From Nocardioides sp. SYSU D00038 (GTDB lineage Bacteria > Actinomycetota > Actinomycetes > Propionibacteriales > Nocardioidaceae), in contig NZ_JAFFJT010000025.1 of assembly GCF_016924665.1 (NCBI RefSeq), forward strand, positions 62,001 to 126,000: a stretch of 64,000 bases of DNA, in the 5' to 3' direction. The translations under genes were made by a program, and so were the position numbers. Below the pieces are notes generated by a model that saw only the letters and a program-made list of their open reading frames with translations, searched no databases and had not been told where the DNA came from. Positions 52,677-60,599 of this stretch are shown here, piece after piece; the stretch's first letter is position 1, and every line of letters begins with the position of its first letter.

Positions 52677-53993
52677 GTGCAGCATCCTCATTTGTCCCGG
52701 CCCCGTCCGTCCCGGCCCGACCGCCCTCGGCGCCGCGGCTGGCGGGCCTCGCTCGCCCTGGGCGCCACCGGCGTCCTCCTCCTCGGCCTCGCCGCCTGCG
52801 GCGGTGACTCCGAGGCCGACTCCGACGGCAAGATCACGCTGACCGTCGCGACCTTCAACGAGTTCGGCTACGAGGAGCTCATCAAGGAGTACATGGAGCT
52901 CAACCCGGACATCAAGGTCGTCCAGAAGAAGACCGGCACCTGGGAGGAGCACCGCGACAACCTCTACACCAAGCTCGCCGCCGGCTCGGGCCTCAGCGAC
53001 ATCGAGGCGATCGAGGGCGACGGCATGCCGGCGATCCTCGAGGAGGCCGACGCGTTCGTCGACCTCACCGACGACGAGGTCGACGGCCGCTGGCTGGACT
53101 GGAAGCAGAAGGCCGGCACCACCTCCGACGGCCGCCTGATCGGCTACGGCACCGACATCGGCCCCGAGGGCATCTGCTACCGCGCCGACCTGTTCGAGAA
53201 GGCCGGTCTACCCACCGACCGCGCCGAGGTCGCCAAGCTCTTCGAGAGCTGGGACTCCTACTTCGAGACCGGCAAGGAGTTCATCAAGAAGGTGCCCGGC
53301 ACCGCCTGGTACGACTCGTCCAAGGGCACCAGCCAGGCGATGATCAACCAGCTGGAGTACCCCTTCGAGGACGCCGACAACAACGTCGTCGCCACCACCA
53401 ACCCCGAGGTCAAGCGGGTCTTCGACACCGTCACCTCGATGCAGGCGGCCGGCCTGGCCACCAACCTCGACCAGTGGTCCAACGACTGGGTCGCGGCGTT
53501 CCAGAACGACGGCTTCGCCACCATGGCCTGCCCCGGCTGGATGCTCGGCGTCATCGAGGGCAACGCCGACGGCGTGACCGGCTGGGACATCGCCGACGCC
53601 TTCCCGGGCGGTGGCGGCAACTGGGGCGGGTCGTTCCTGACCGTGCCCGCGCAGAGCGAGCACCCCGAGGAGGCCAAGGCCCTCGCCGCCTGGCTGACCG
53701 CGCCCGAGCAGCAGCTCAAGGCGTTCGAGGCCAAGGGCACCTTCCCGAGCCAGGTCGAGGCCCTCGACGACCCGGTGCTGACCGGCGCCACCAACGCGTT
53801 CTTCAACGACGCGCCCACGGGGGAGATCCTCTCGAACCGGGCGCAGGCCGTGACGATCCAGCCCTACAAGGGCCCGAAGTACGCCGACATCATCACGGCC
53901 TTCCAGAACGCCGTCCTGCGCGTCGACGAGGGCCAGGAGTCGCCCGACGAGGCCTGGGAGTCGTTCGTGGCCGACGTCGAGCGGATCGGGTGA
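52677..53993 (+). CDS. cebE: Cello-oligosaccharide-binding lipoprotein (CebE)
   Basis: 438 residues from GTG 52677, AGGAG 8 bases before. RRRGWRASLALGATGVLLLG and LAACGG give an arginine-rich signal with a lipobox; the Cys anchors the mature protein. The rest is a family 1 solute-binding protein: TVATFNEFGYEELIKEYMEL, YGTDIGPEGICYRADLFEKA, FATMACPGWMLGVIEGN and an AEEAKALAAWLTAPEQQ-like segment. It would capture cellobiose/cellotriose outside the cell for the CebFG permease. First gene of a 5-gene operon with CebR boxes. Confidence 0.9.
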   Translation: MQHPHLSRPRPSRPDRPRRRGWRASLALGATGVLLLGLAACGGDSEADSDGKITLTVATFNEFGYEELIKEYMELNPDIKVVQKKTGTWEEHRDNLYTKLAAGSGLSDIEAIEGDGMPAILEEADAFVDLTDDEVDGRWLDWKQKAGTTSDGRLIGYGTDIGPEGICYRADLFEKAGLPTDRAEVAKLFESWDSYFETGKEFIKKVPGTAWYDSSKGTSQAMINQLEYPFEDADNNVVATTNPEVKRVFDTVTSMQAAGLATNLDQWSNDWVAAFQNDGFATMACPGWMLGVIEGNADGVTGWDIADAFPGGGGNWGGSFLTVPAQSEHPEEAKALAAWLTAPEQQLKAFEAKGTFPSQVEALDDPVLTGATNAFFNDAPTGEILSNRAQAVTIQPYKGPKYADIITAFQNAVLRVDEGQESPDEAWESFVADVERIG

Positions 53994-54003
53994 CACCGGC
54001 TCG

Positions 54004-55020
54004 ATGACCTCGCGTCCAGTGCTCACGCCCGCCGGGGACACCGCCTCGTCCCCGGCGGGTGTGACCCCGCTGTCCCCCCTGCCGGACGAGCCGCTGCGCC
54101 TCACCTTCCGCCAGCGGCTCTCCCGGTGGGACGTCCGCTTCGCGCCGTATCTCTACATCTCGCCGTTCTTCCTGCTGTTCCTCGTGGTCGGCATGTTCCC
54201 GCTGGTCTTCACCGGCTGGGTGTCCGTGCACGAGTGGAGCCTGATCGGCGGCAAGGGGGAGTTCGTCGGCCTCGACAACTACCGCGCCGTCTTCGAGGAC
54301 CGCTACTTCTGGCGGGCGCTGCGCAACACCGTCAGCATCTTCCTGCTCTCCTCGATCCCCCAGGTGCTGATCGCGCTGCTGCTGGCCGGGCTGCTCGACA
54401 CGACGCTGCGGGGCCGCACGTTCTGGCGGATGAGCATCCTGCTGCCGTTCGTGGTCGCGCCGGCAGCGGTCGCGCTGATCTTCGGCAACCTGTTCGGCGA
54501 CCGCTACGGCCTCATCAACTCCGCGCTCGACGTGGTGGGCATCGACGCGATCGCCTGGCACGTCAACACCCTGGCCAGCCACGTCGCCATCGCCTCGATG
54601 GTCAACTGGCGCTGGACCGGCTACAACGCCCTGATCCTGCTGGCGGCGATGCAGGCCGTGCCGCGCGACCTCTACGAGTCGGCCTCGATCGACGGGGCCG
54701 GGAGGGTGCGCCAGTTCTTCTCCATCACGGTGCCCATGGTCAAGCCCACCCTGATCTTCGTCATCATCACCTCGACCATCGGCGGCCTGCAGATCTTCAC
54801 CGAGGCCCGCCTGTTCGACAACGTCGGTCTCGGCGGCTCCGACCGCCAGTGGCAGACCGTGACCCTCTACCTCTGGGAGCTCGGCTGGCGGCTGCGCAAC
54901 CTCGGCATGGCCTCGGCCGTGGCCTGGCTGCTCTTCGTGTTCATCTGCCTGGTCGCGCTGCTCAACCTCTACCTGTCCCGCCGGATCGCGGGCGGCGTCG
55001 GAAGGCGGGTGACCAGGTGA
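54004..55020 (+). CDS. cebF: Carbohydrate ABC permease, CebF
   Basis: 338 residues, six or seven membrane helices in the MalF-like arrangement. [20 protein letters not shown] is the first helix; the EAA loop reads [20 protein letters not shown], with the GAG motif contacting the ATPase. It is ten bases after cebE and overlaps cebG by four (GTGA). It pairs with CebG and, as in Streptomyces ceb systems, probably shares the general ATPase MsiK, because no ATPase gene is in the operon. Confidence 0.92.
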   Translation: MTSRPVLTPAGDTASSPAGVTPLSPLPDEPLRLTFRQRLSRWDVRFAPYLYISPFFLLFLVVGMFPLVFTGWVSVHEWSLIGGKGEFVGLDNYRAVFEDRYFWRALRNTVSIFLLSSIPQVLIALLLAGLLDTTLRGRTFWRMSILLPFVVAPAAVALIFGNLFGDRYGLINSALDVVGIDAIAWHVNTLASHVAIASMVNWRWTGYNALILLAAMQAVPRDLYESASIDGAGRVRQFFSITVPMVKPTLIFVIITSTIGGLQIFTEARLFDNVGLGGSDRQWQTVTLYLWELGWRLRNLGMASAVAWLLFVFICLVALLNLYLSRRIAGGVGRRVTR

Positions 55021-55835
55021 GCCGCCGTCCCGGGTTCCTCGTCTACGGCCTGCTCACGGCCTTCGTGCTCGGCTCGGCCGGGCCGCTCTACTGGTCGCTG
55101 CTGGTGGGGTCGCACGAGAAGGACGTCGTCACCAAGCGGGTGCCACCCCTGCTGCCCGGTGGCCACTTCTTCGACAACGCCCAGCGGGTGTTCGAGACCG
55201 TCGACTTCTGGAAGGCGCTGGCCAACAGCCTCGTGGTCTCCACGGTGTGCGCGACCTCCGTGGTGTTCTTCTGCACCCTGGCCGGCTACGCCTTCGCCAA
55301 GCTCCGCTTCCGCGGTCGCGACGGCCTGCTGGTCTTCGTGGTGGCGACCCTCGCGGTGCCGACCCAGCTCGGCGTGATCCCGCTGTTCATCCAGATGGCC
55401 GAGCTCGGCTGGACCGGCACGCTGTGGGCGGTCATGGTCCCCACGCTGGTCACGGCGTTCGGCGTCTTCTGGATGCGCCAGTACCTCGTCGACGCGATCC
55501 CGGACGAGCTCATCGACGCCGCGCGCGTCGACGGCTGCTCGCAGTTCCGGATCTACTGGAACGTCGCCGTGCCCGCTGCCCGCCCGGCGGCGGCGATCCT
55601 CTGGCTCTTCACGTTCATGACCGTGTGGACCGACTTCTTCTGGCCGATGATCGCCCTGCCGGCGACCAACCCCACCGTCCAGATCGCCCTCCAGCAGCTG
55701 CAGAGCGGCTACTACGTGGACTACAGCCTGGTGCTCTGCGCCGCCGTGCTGTCGACCGTGCCGTTGCTGGCCCTCTTCGTCCTCACCGGCCGCCAGCTCG
55801 TGGCCGGCATCATGCAAGGAGCCGTCAAGGGATGA
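55017..55835 (+). CDS. cebG: Carbohydrate ABC permease, CebG
   Basis: 272 residues from GTG 55017, MalG-like. [20 protein letters not shown] is the first helix; the EAA loop reads [20 protein letters not shown], with Asp-Gly-Cys in place of the GAG seen in Ceb[20 protein letters not shown] is the conserved last periplasmic region. Overlaps both its neighbours by 4 bases, so the whole operon is translationally coupled. Confidence 0.92.
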   Translation: MSRRPGFLVYGLLTAFVLGSAGPLYWSLLVGSHEKDVVTKRVPPLLPGGHFFDNAQRVFETVDFWKALANSLVVSTVCATSVVFFCTLAGYAFAKLRFRGRDGLLVFVVATLAVPTQLGVIPLFIQMAELGWTGTLWAVMVPTLVTAFGVFWMRQYLVDAIPDELIDAARVDGCSQFRIYWNVAVPAARPAAAILWLFTFMTVWTDFFWPMIALPATNPTVQIALQQLQSGYYVDYSLVLCAAVLSTVPLLALFVLTGRQLVAGIMQGAVKG

Positions 55836-57277
55836 CCGACCTGACCACCGATCCCCGCACGACGACGGGGGTGCAGTTCCCCGCCGGCTTCTGGTGGGGC
55901 GCGGCCACCGCGGCGTACCAGATCGAGGGCGCCGCCGCCGAGGACGGCCGCCGCCCCTCGGTCTGGGACACGTTCTGCCGGCTGCCCGGGGCCGTCGTGG
56001 CCGGCGACACCGGCGACGTCGCCTGCGACCACTACCACCGGGTCGCCGAGGACGTCGCGCTGATGCGCGAGCTCTCCCTCGACTCCTACCGGTTCTCCGT
56101 GGCCTGGCCGCGGGTCCGGCCCGACGCCGGCCCGGTCAACCAGGCCGGGCTCGACTTCTACCGGCGGCTGGTCGACGAGCTGCTCGGGGCCGGCATCCGG
56201 CCCTGGCTGACGCTCTACCACTGGGACCTGCCCCAGGCCCTGGAGGACGTCGGGGGCTGGACCAACCGCGACACGGCGTACCGGTTCGCCGACTACGCCC
56301 TCGCCGTCCACGACGCGCTCGGCGACCGGGTGCCGGTGTGGACGACGCTCAACGAGCCGTGGTGCTCGGCGTTCCTCGGCTACACCGGCGGGCAGCACGC
56401 CCCGGGGCGCCAGGAGGGCGTGGCCGGCCTGGTCGCCGCCCACCACTTGATGCTGGGGCACGGCCTGGTCGTCGACGAGCTGCGCCGACGTGGCACCGCC
56501 GCCGACCTCGGCATCACGCTCAACATGACGGTGGCCGACCCCCACGACCCGACCGACCCGGTCGACGTCGACGCCGCGCGCCGGATCGACGCGCTGCACA
56601 ACCGGGTCTTCCTCGACCCGGTGCTGCGCGGCCGCTACCCCGCCGACCTGCTCACCGACACCGCCGACCTGGCCTGGGAGGGCCGCTCGTGGACGTCGTT
56701 CGTGCAGGACGGCGACCTCGCGCTGATCTCGACGCCGATCGACCTGCTGGGCGTGAACTACTACCACGGCGACGCGGTCTCCGGGCACCCGCACACCGAC
56801 GTCACCGGGTTCGACGGCGCCCACGCGGAGCGGCCGACCTCGACCCCGTTCGTGGGCTGCGAGGACGTCACGTTCCCCAGCCGCGGCCTGCCGGTGACCG
56901 ACATGAACTGGGAGGTGCAGCCCGAGGGGCTGACCCGGCTGCTCACCCGGCTCGCGGCCGACTACGGGCCGCTGCCGATGTACGTCACCGAGAACGGCGC
57001 GGCGTACGCCGACGAGGTCGGTCCCGACGGCGAGGTGCACGACCCTGAACGGGTCGCGTTCATCGCCAGCCACCTGCGCGCCGTGCACGACGCGATCGAG
57101 CAGGGCGTCGACGTCCGCGGCTTCTTCCAGTGGTCGCTGCTCGACAACTTCGAGTGGGCCTACGGCTACGCCAAGCGGTTCGGCATCGTCCACGTCGACT
57201 ACGACACCCAGGTCCGCACCCCCAAGGACAGCGCCCGCTTCTACGCCCGCGTCGCCGCCACCGGGAGGCTCGACTAA
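55832..57277 (+). CDS. bglC: GH1 beta-glucosidase (BglC-like)
   Basis: 481 residues, cytoplasmic. [35 protein letters not shown] with acid/base Glu175, and [12 protein letters not shown] with nucleophile Glu387 define a glycoside hydrolase family 1 enzyme; [20 protein letters not shown] closes the barrel. Given cebEFG upstream it should cleave imported cellobiose and cellotriose to glucose. ATG 55832 overlaps the cebG stop by 4 bases. Confidence 0.95.
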   Translation: MTDLTTDPRTTTGVQFPAGFWWGAATAAYQIEGAAAEDGRRPSVWDTFCRLPGAVVAGDTGDVACDHYHRVAEDVALMRELSLDSYRFSVAWPRVRPDAGPVNQAGLDFYRRLVDELLGAGIRPWLTLYHWDLPQALEDVGGWTNRDTAYRFADYALAVHDALGDRVPVWTTLNEPWCSAFLGYTGGQHAPGRQEGVAGLVAAHHLMLGHGLVVDELRRRGTAADLGITLNMTVADPHDPTDPVDVDAARRIDALHNRVFLDPVLRGRYPADLLTDTADLAWEGRSWTSFVQDGDLALISTPIDLLGVNYYHGDAVSGHPHTDVTGFDGAHAERPTSTPFVGCEDVTFPSRGLPVTDMNWEVQPEGLTRLLTRLAADYGPLPMYVTENGAAYADEVGPDGEVHDPERVAFIASHLRAVHDAIEQGVDVRGFFQWSLLDNFEWAYGYAKRFGIVHVDYDTQVRTPKDSARFYARVAATGRLD

Positions 57278-57278
57278 G

Positions 57279-58325
57279 TTGCGCAGCGTGGAGGGGACCG
57301 GCGGAGGCCGCGGCCCGGGTGGCCAGCCGACGCTGGACGAGGTGGCTCGGCTCGCCGGGGTCTCGCGCGCCACGGCGTCGCGGGCCATCAACGGCGGGAA
57401 CCGGGTCAGCGCGGCCGCCCGCCGGGCCGTCGACGACGCCGTCCGCACCCTCGGCTACTCCCCCAACCCCGCGGCCCGGAGCCTGGTCACCCGACGCACC
57501 GACTCGGTGGCGGTGGTGATCCCCGAGCCCGACGAGCGGGTCTTCGCCGACCCGTTCTTCGCCCGCACGCTGAGCGGGGTCAACCGGGTTCTCGACGAGC
57601 GCGACCTCCAGCTGGTGCTGCTGCTCGCGCGGCCGGGCCAGGAGGAGGCGCGGATGCTGCGCTACCTGCGCAACCGCCACATCGACGGCGCCATCGTGGT
57701 CTCCCACCACCGCGCCGACAGCCTCGCCGACCACCTCGCCGCCCTCGACCTGCCGTGCGCGTTCATCGGCCGGCCGTGGACCAGCGCCGAGCGGGTGCCG
57801 TACGTCGACACCGACAACCTCGCCGGCGGCCGGGCGGCGGCCGAGGTGCTGCTCGAGCGGGGGTGTCGGCGGATCGGCACCGTCGCCGGGCCGGCCGACA
57901 TGACCGCCGGCACCGACCGGCTCGAGGGCTGGCGGGCGGCGCTCACCGACGCCGGCCTCGGCACCGACGCCGTGGTGCACGGCGACTTCACCGAGTCGGG
58001 TGGGGAGCAGGCGGCCGTGGAGCTGCTCGACGCCCACCCCGACCTCGACGGCCTGGTCGTGGCCTCGGACCTGATGGCCGCCGGCGCCCTGCGCACCCTG
58101 GCCGCCCGTGGCCGCCGGGTGCCCGACGACGTCAAGGTGGTGGGGTACGACGACCTCGGCGTCGCCGAGCACACCGACCCGCCCCTCACCACGGTCCGCA
58201 ACCCGATCGTGGAGATGTCCGAGCACGCCACCCGCCTGCTGATCGAGCAGATCGAGGGCGAGCGCGGCATCCAGCCGATGCGGGTCGTCTTCCCGCCCAC
58301 GCTGGTGCGGAGGGCGAGCGCCTAG
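57279..58325 (+). CDS. cebR: LacI-family repressor CebR
   Basis: 348 residues from TTG 57279, chosen because GGGAGG lies 10 bases before it; GTG 57288 is possible. The helix-turn-helix PTLDEVARLAGVSRATASRA and hinge NPAARSLVTRRTDSVAV are LacI-type. The ligand domain has VAVVIPEPDERVFADPFFAR and VASDLMAAGALRTLAARGRR. It should bind the TGGGAGCGCTCCCA-like boxes before cebE and release on cellobiose/cellotriose. One base after bglC, so part of the operon and probably autoregulated. Confidence 0.93.
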   Translation: MRSVEGTGGGRGPGGQPTLDEVARLAGVSRATASRAINGGNRVSAAARRAVDDAVRTLGYSPNPAARSLVTRRTDSVAVVIPEPDERVFADPFFARTLSGVNRVLDERDLQLVLLLARPGQEEARMLRYLRNRHIDGAIVVSHHRADSLADHLAALDLPCAFIGRPWTSAERVPYVDTDNLAGGRAAAEVLLERGCRRIGTVAGPADMTAGTDRLEGWRAALTDAGLGTDAVVHGDFTESGGEQAAVELLDAHPDLDGLVVASDLMAAGALRTLAARGRRVPDDVKVVGYDDLGVAEHTDPPLTTVRNPIVEMSEHATRLLIEQIEGERGIQPMRVVFPPTLVRRASA

Positions 58326-58334
58326 CCCCCGCGT

Positions 58335-58403
58335 CGCGGTAGTCCGTGACGTTTGGGCCCCTCCGCGGCCCGATCAGGGGCCCGAACGTCACGGACTACC
58401 GCG
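58335..58403. terminator. 19-bp inverted repeat, GTCCGTGACG family (copy 3)
   Basis: CGCGGTAGTCCGTGACGTT (58335-58353) is the exact reverse complement of 58385-58403. Inside it GGGCCCCT pairs with AGGGGCCC, so after one mismatch the stem continues for eight more base pairs. It begins 10 bases after the cebR stop and closes the ceb operon. The outer 18 bases are identical to copy 1 at 49.0 kb. Confidence 0.75.
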
Positions 58404-58410
58404 CCAGAAC

Positions 58411-58424
58411 TAGAACGCGTTACA
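58411..58424. promoter_or_regulatory. KstR-like box before the LLM oxidoreductase gene
   Basis: TAGAACGCGTTACA resembles the KstR operator TnnAACnnGTTnnA of mycobacterial steroid catabolism, with a symmetric AACGCGTT core. It is 10 bases before the ATG, within the promoter region. A KstR homologue is not in the window. Could equally be a site for another TetR regulator. Confidence 0.45.
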
Positions 58425-58433
58425 GTCCGCCGC

Positions 58434-59441
58434 ATGCTGCTCGACGTCCAGCTGGACGGCCGGCCCGACCGAGCGGCGGAGCGCGCCCGGGAGCTGGTAG
58501 CGGCGGGGGTGGCCGGGCTGTTCACGTTCGAGGGCCCGCACGACGTGTTCTTCCCGCTGGTGACGGCGGCGGGGGTGGTCGAGACCGACCTGATGACCAA
58601 CGTCGCGATCGCGATGCCCCGCTCCCCGATGCACCTGGCCCACGCCGCCTGGGACCTCCAGCTGATCAGCAAGGGCCGGTTCCGGCTCGGGCTGGGCTCG
58701 CAGATCCGGCCCCACGTCGAGAAGCGGTACGGCGCCACGTGGAGCCCGCCCGCCGCCCGGATGCGTGAGATCGTCCAAGCCACCAAGGCGATCCTCGCGT
58801 CGTGGCAGGACGGCACCCGCCTCGACTTCCGTGGTGAGCACACCACCCACACGCTGATGCCGCCGACGTTCGTGCCCGGCCCCAACCCGTTCGGTCCCCC
58901 GCCGGTGCTGCTGGGAGCGCTCGGGCCGGTGATGACCCGCACCGCTGCCGAGGTCGCCGACGGGCTGCTGGTCATGCCGTTCCACAGCCACCGCCACCTC
59001 CGCGAGCGCACGCTGCCGGCGGTCGCCGAGGGGCTGGCCCGGGCCGGCCGCGACCGCATCGACCTGTTCCCGCAGGCGATCGTGGCGATGGGCCGCACCG
59101 ACGACGAGCTGGCCCGGGCCACAGCCGGCGTGCGCGGGCTGCTGGCGTTCTACGGCTCCACCCCGGCGTACCGACCGGTGCTCGACGTCGAGGGCTGGGG
59201 CGAGGTGCAGCCCGAGTTCAACGCCCTCTCCAAGGTCGGGGACGTCGCCGCGATGATGGCGCTGGTGACCGACGAGATGGTCGAGACCCTCGCCGTCCGC
59301 GGCACGCCCGAGCAGTGCGCCGGCGAGCTCGAGCGGCGGTTCGGCGACGTCGCCGAGCGGGTCTGCTGCTACTTCCCCGGGTACGACGCCCCGCTCGACC
59401 AGGTCGGCGACCTGGCCCGGGCGCTGGCGGAGGCCGGCTAG
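58434..59441 (+). CDS. F420-dependent LLM-class oxidoreductase (TIGR03617-like)
   Basis: 335 residues, a luciferase-like TIM barrel. FTFEGPHDVFFPLVTAAG, VAIAMPRSPMHLAHAAWDLQ, GRFRLGLGSQIRPHVEKRYG and WQDGTRLDFRGEHTTHTLMP fit the MSMEG_2256-type F420-linked group. Cofactor F420H2 or F420 is expected but the substrate is not known. A KstR-like box in front suggests a lipid or steroid connection, as for a mycobacterial relative I recall in that regulon. The stop overlaps the convergent oxidoreductase at CTAG. Confidence 0.88.
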   Translation: MLLDVQLDGRPDRAAERARELVAAGVAGLFTFEGPHDVFFPLVTAAGVVETDLMTNVAIAMPRSPMHLAHAAWDLQLISKGRFRLGLGSQIRPHVEKRYGATWSPPAARMREIVQATKAILASWQDGTRLDFRGEHTTHTLMPPTFVPGPNPFGPPPVLLGALGPVMTRTAAEVADGLLVMPFHSHRHLRERTLPAVAEGLARAGRDRIDLFPQAIVAMGRTDDELARATAGVRGLLAFYGSTPAYRPVLDVEGWGEVQPEFNALSKVGDVAAMMALVTDEMVETLAVRGTPEQCAGELERRFGDVAERVCCYFPGYDAPLDQVGDLARALAEAG

Positions 59442-60334
59442 CCCAGCAGCGCCGCGACCCGCTCCACCTGGGCGACGTCGCTGCCGGTCGGGATCAGCTG
59501 CACCTCGTCGGCGCCGACGTCCTCGAACCGGGTGAGCAGCTCGCGCAGCTCGGTCTCGGTGCCGGCGAAGCCGGTGGTCGGCGCCATCGCGTCGACCAGG
59601 TCGACCGGCAGCCAGTTCATGTAGTGGCGCAGGTGGGCGTGCACCTGTCGCCGGGCCGACCCGTCGCCGTCGTCGAGCGCGAACCAGAACGACGTCGTCA
59701 GCCGCGGCGCGCCCCGACCGGCGTCCGCCCACGCCGTGCGGGCCAGGTCGAACAGGCCGGAGACCGCGACAGGATCGAGGTCGAGGGTGACCCCGGCCAG
59801 GCCGTCGGCCCAGGCGGCGGCCGACCGGATCGTGCGCGGGCCCATGGTGCCGACCAGCAGCTCGGGTCCGCCCGCCTGCGCCGGCGGCGGCCCCACCGGC
59901 CGCACCGCCTCGGTGACCCGCTCCCCGCGCCACACCCGCCGCATCACCCCGACCCGCCTGGCCATCTCGCCCATGGTCTGGGTGGCGACGTCGGCCCCGG
60001 CTGCGCGGTAGTCCTCCTCGCGACCACCCACGCCGAGCCCCACGGTGAGGCGACCGCCGCTGAGCTGGTCGCCGGTCGCGAGCGACTTGGCCAGCAGCAC
60101 CGGGTCGTGCAGCTGCGGCACCACCACCGTCGTCACCAGCCGCACCCGCGTCGTCCAGGCCGCCACCGCGCCGAGGAGGGTGATCGTCTCGGGGTTGTCG
60201 AAGGCCATCCGCTCGCCGAAGCACAGCGAGCTGAACGGCCCCGCGTCGACCGCGCGACTCCACCGCTCGAGCGTCGCGGCGCCGTCGTCCCAGAGGTCCG
60301 GCTCCATCACCGGCAAGGTCATCCCCACGTCCAC
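59438..60334 (-). CDS. F420-dependent LLM-class oxidoreductase
   Basis: 298 residues from GTG 60334 (ATG 60322 possible). MTLPVMEPDLWDDGAATLER, VVVPQLHDPVLLAKSLATGD, GRLTVGLGVGGREEDYRAAG and VGTMGPRTIRSAAAWADG are standard for the luciferase-like F420 family. It belongs to a different subgroup from its convergent neighbour, so the pair is not a recent duplication. Substrate unknown. Confidence 0.88.
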   Translation of the reverse strand: MDVGMTLPVMEPDLWDDGAATLERWSRAVDAGPFSSLCFGERMAFDNPETITLLGAVAAWTTRVRLVTTVVVPQLHDPVLLAKSLATGDQLSGGRLTVGLGVGGREEDYRAAGADVATQTMGEMARRVGVMRRVWRGERVTEAVRPVGPPPAQAGGPELLVGTMGPRTIRSAAAWADGLAGVTLDLDPVAVSGLFDLARTAWADAGRGAPRLTTSFWFALDDGDGSARRQVHAHLRHYMNWLPVDLVDAMAPTTGFAGTETELRELLTRFEDVGADEVQLIPTGSDVAQVERVAALLG

Positions 60335-60456
60335 GGCGCCACCCTGCCACGTCGGGAGGACTGGACCAGCTGTCTCACGAATGACTCATCCGGGCTATTC
60401 ACGTCAAGGCTGACCTGCGACGACAGTAGTCTGGCGCGGCGCCCGAGGGCGCTGAC

Positions 60457-60522
60457 AGCGATGGCTGAACGGCAGCAACGGTGCTCCGGCACCGGTCGCG
60501 GGTTCGAATCCCGCCATCGACA
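60457..60522 (+). pseudogene. tRNA-like relic with intact T-arm
   Basis: GCGGGTTCGAATCCCGC (60498-60514) is a perfect tRNA T-arm with the conserved TTCGAAT loop, followed by CATCGAC-A as an acceptor 3' strand with discriminator. Upstream, AGCGATG (60457-60463) pairs at five of seven positions, GCTG...CAGC could be a reduced D-arm, and ACGGTGCTCCGGCACCGGT forms a hairpin. The D-arm and anticodon arm are not normal and the total is too short, so it is not a working tRNA. A -10-like TAGTCT lies at 60427-60432. It may be a decayed tRNA or an attachment-site remnant. Confidence 0.5.
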
Positions 60523-60599
60523 CGAGGGCCGTCGCGGGGACGGCGGACGACTCGCACAAGGGGCCGGAAGCGCAGCACGCGCGACCGGGGAGCCGGGTC

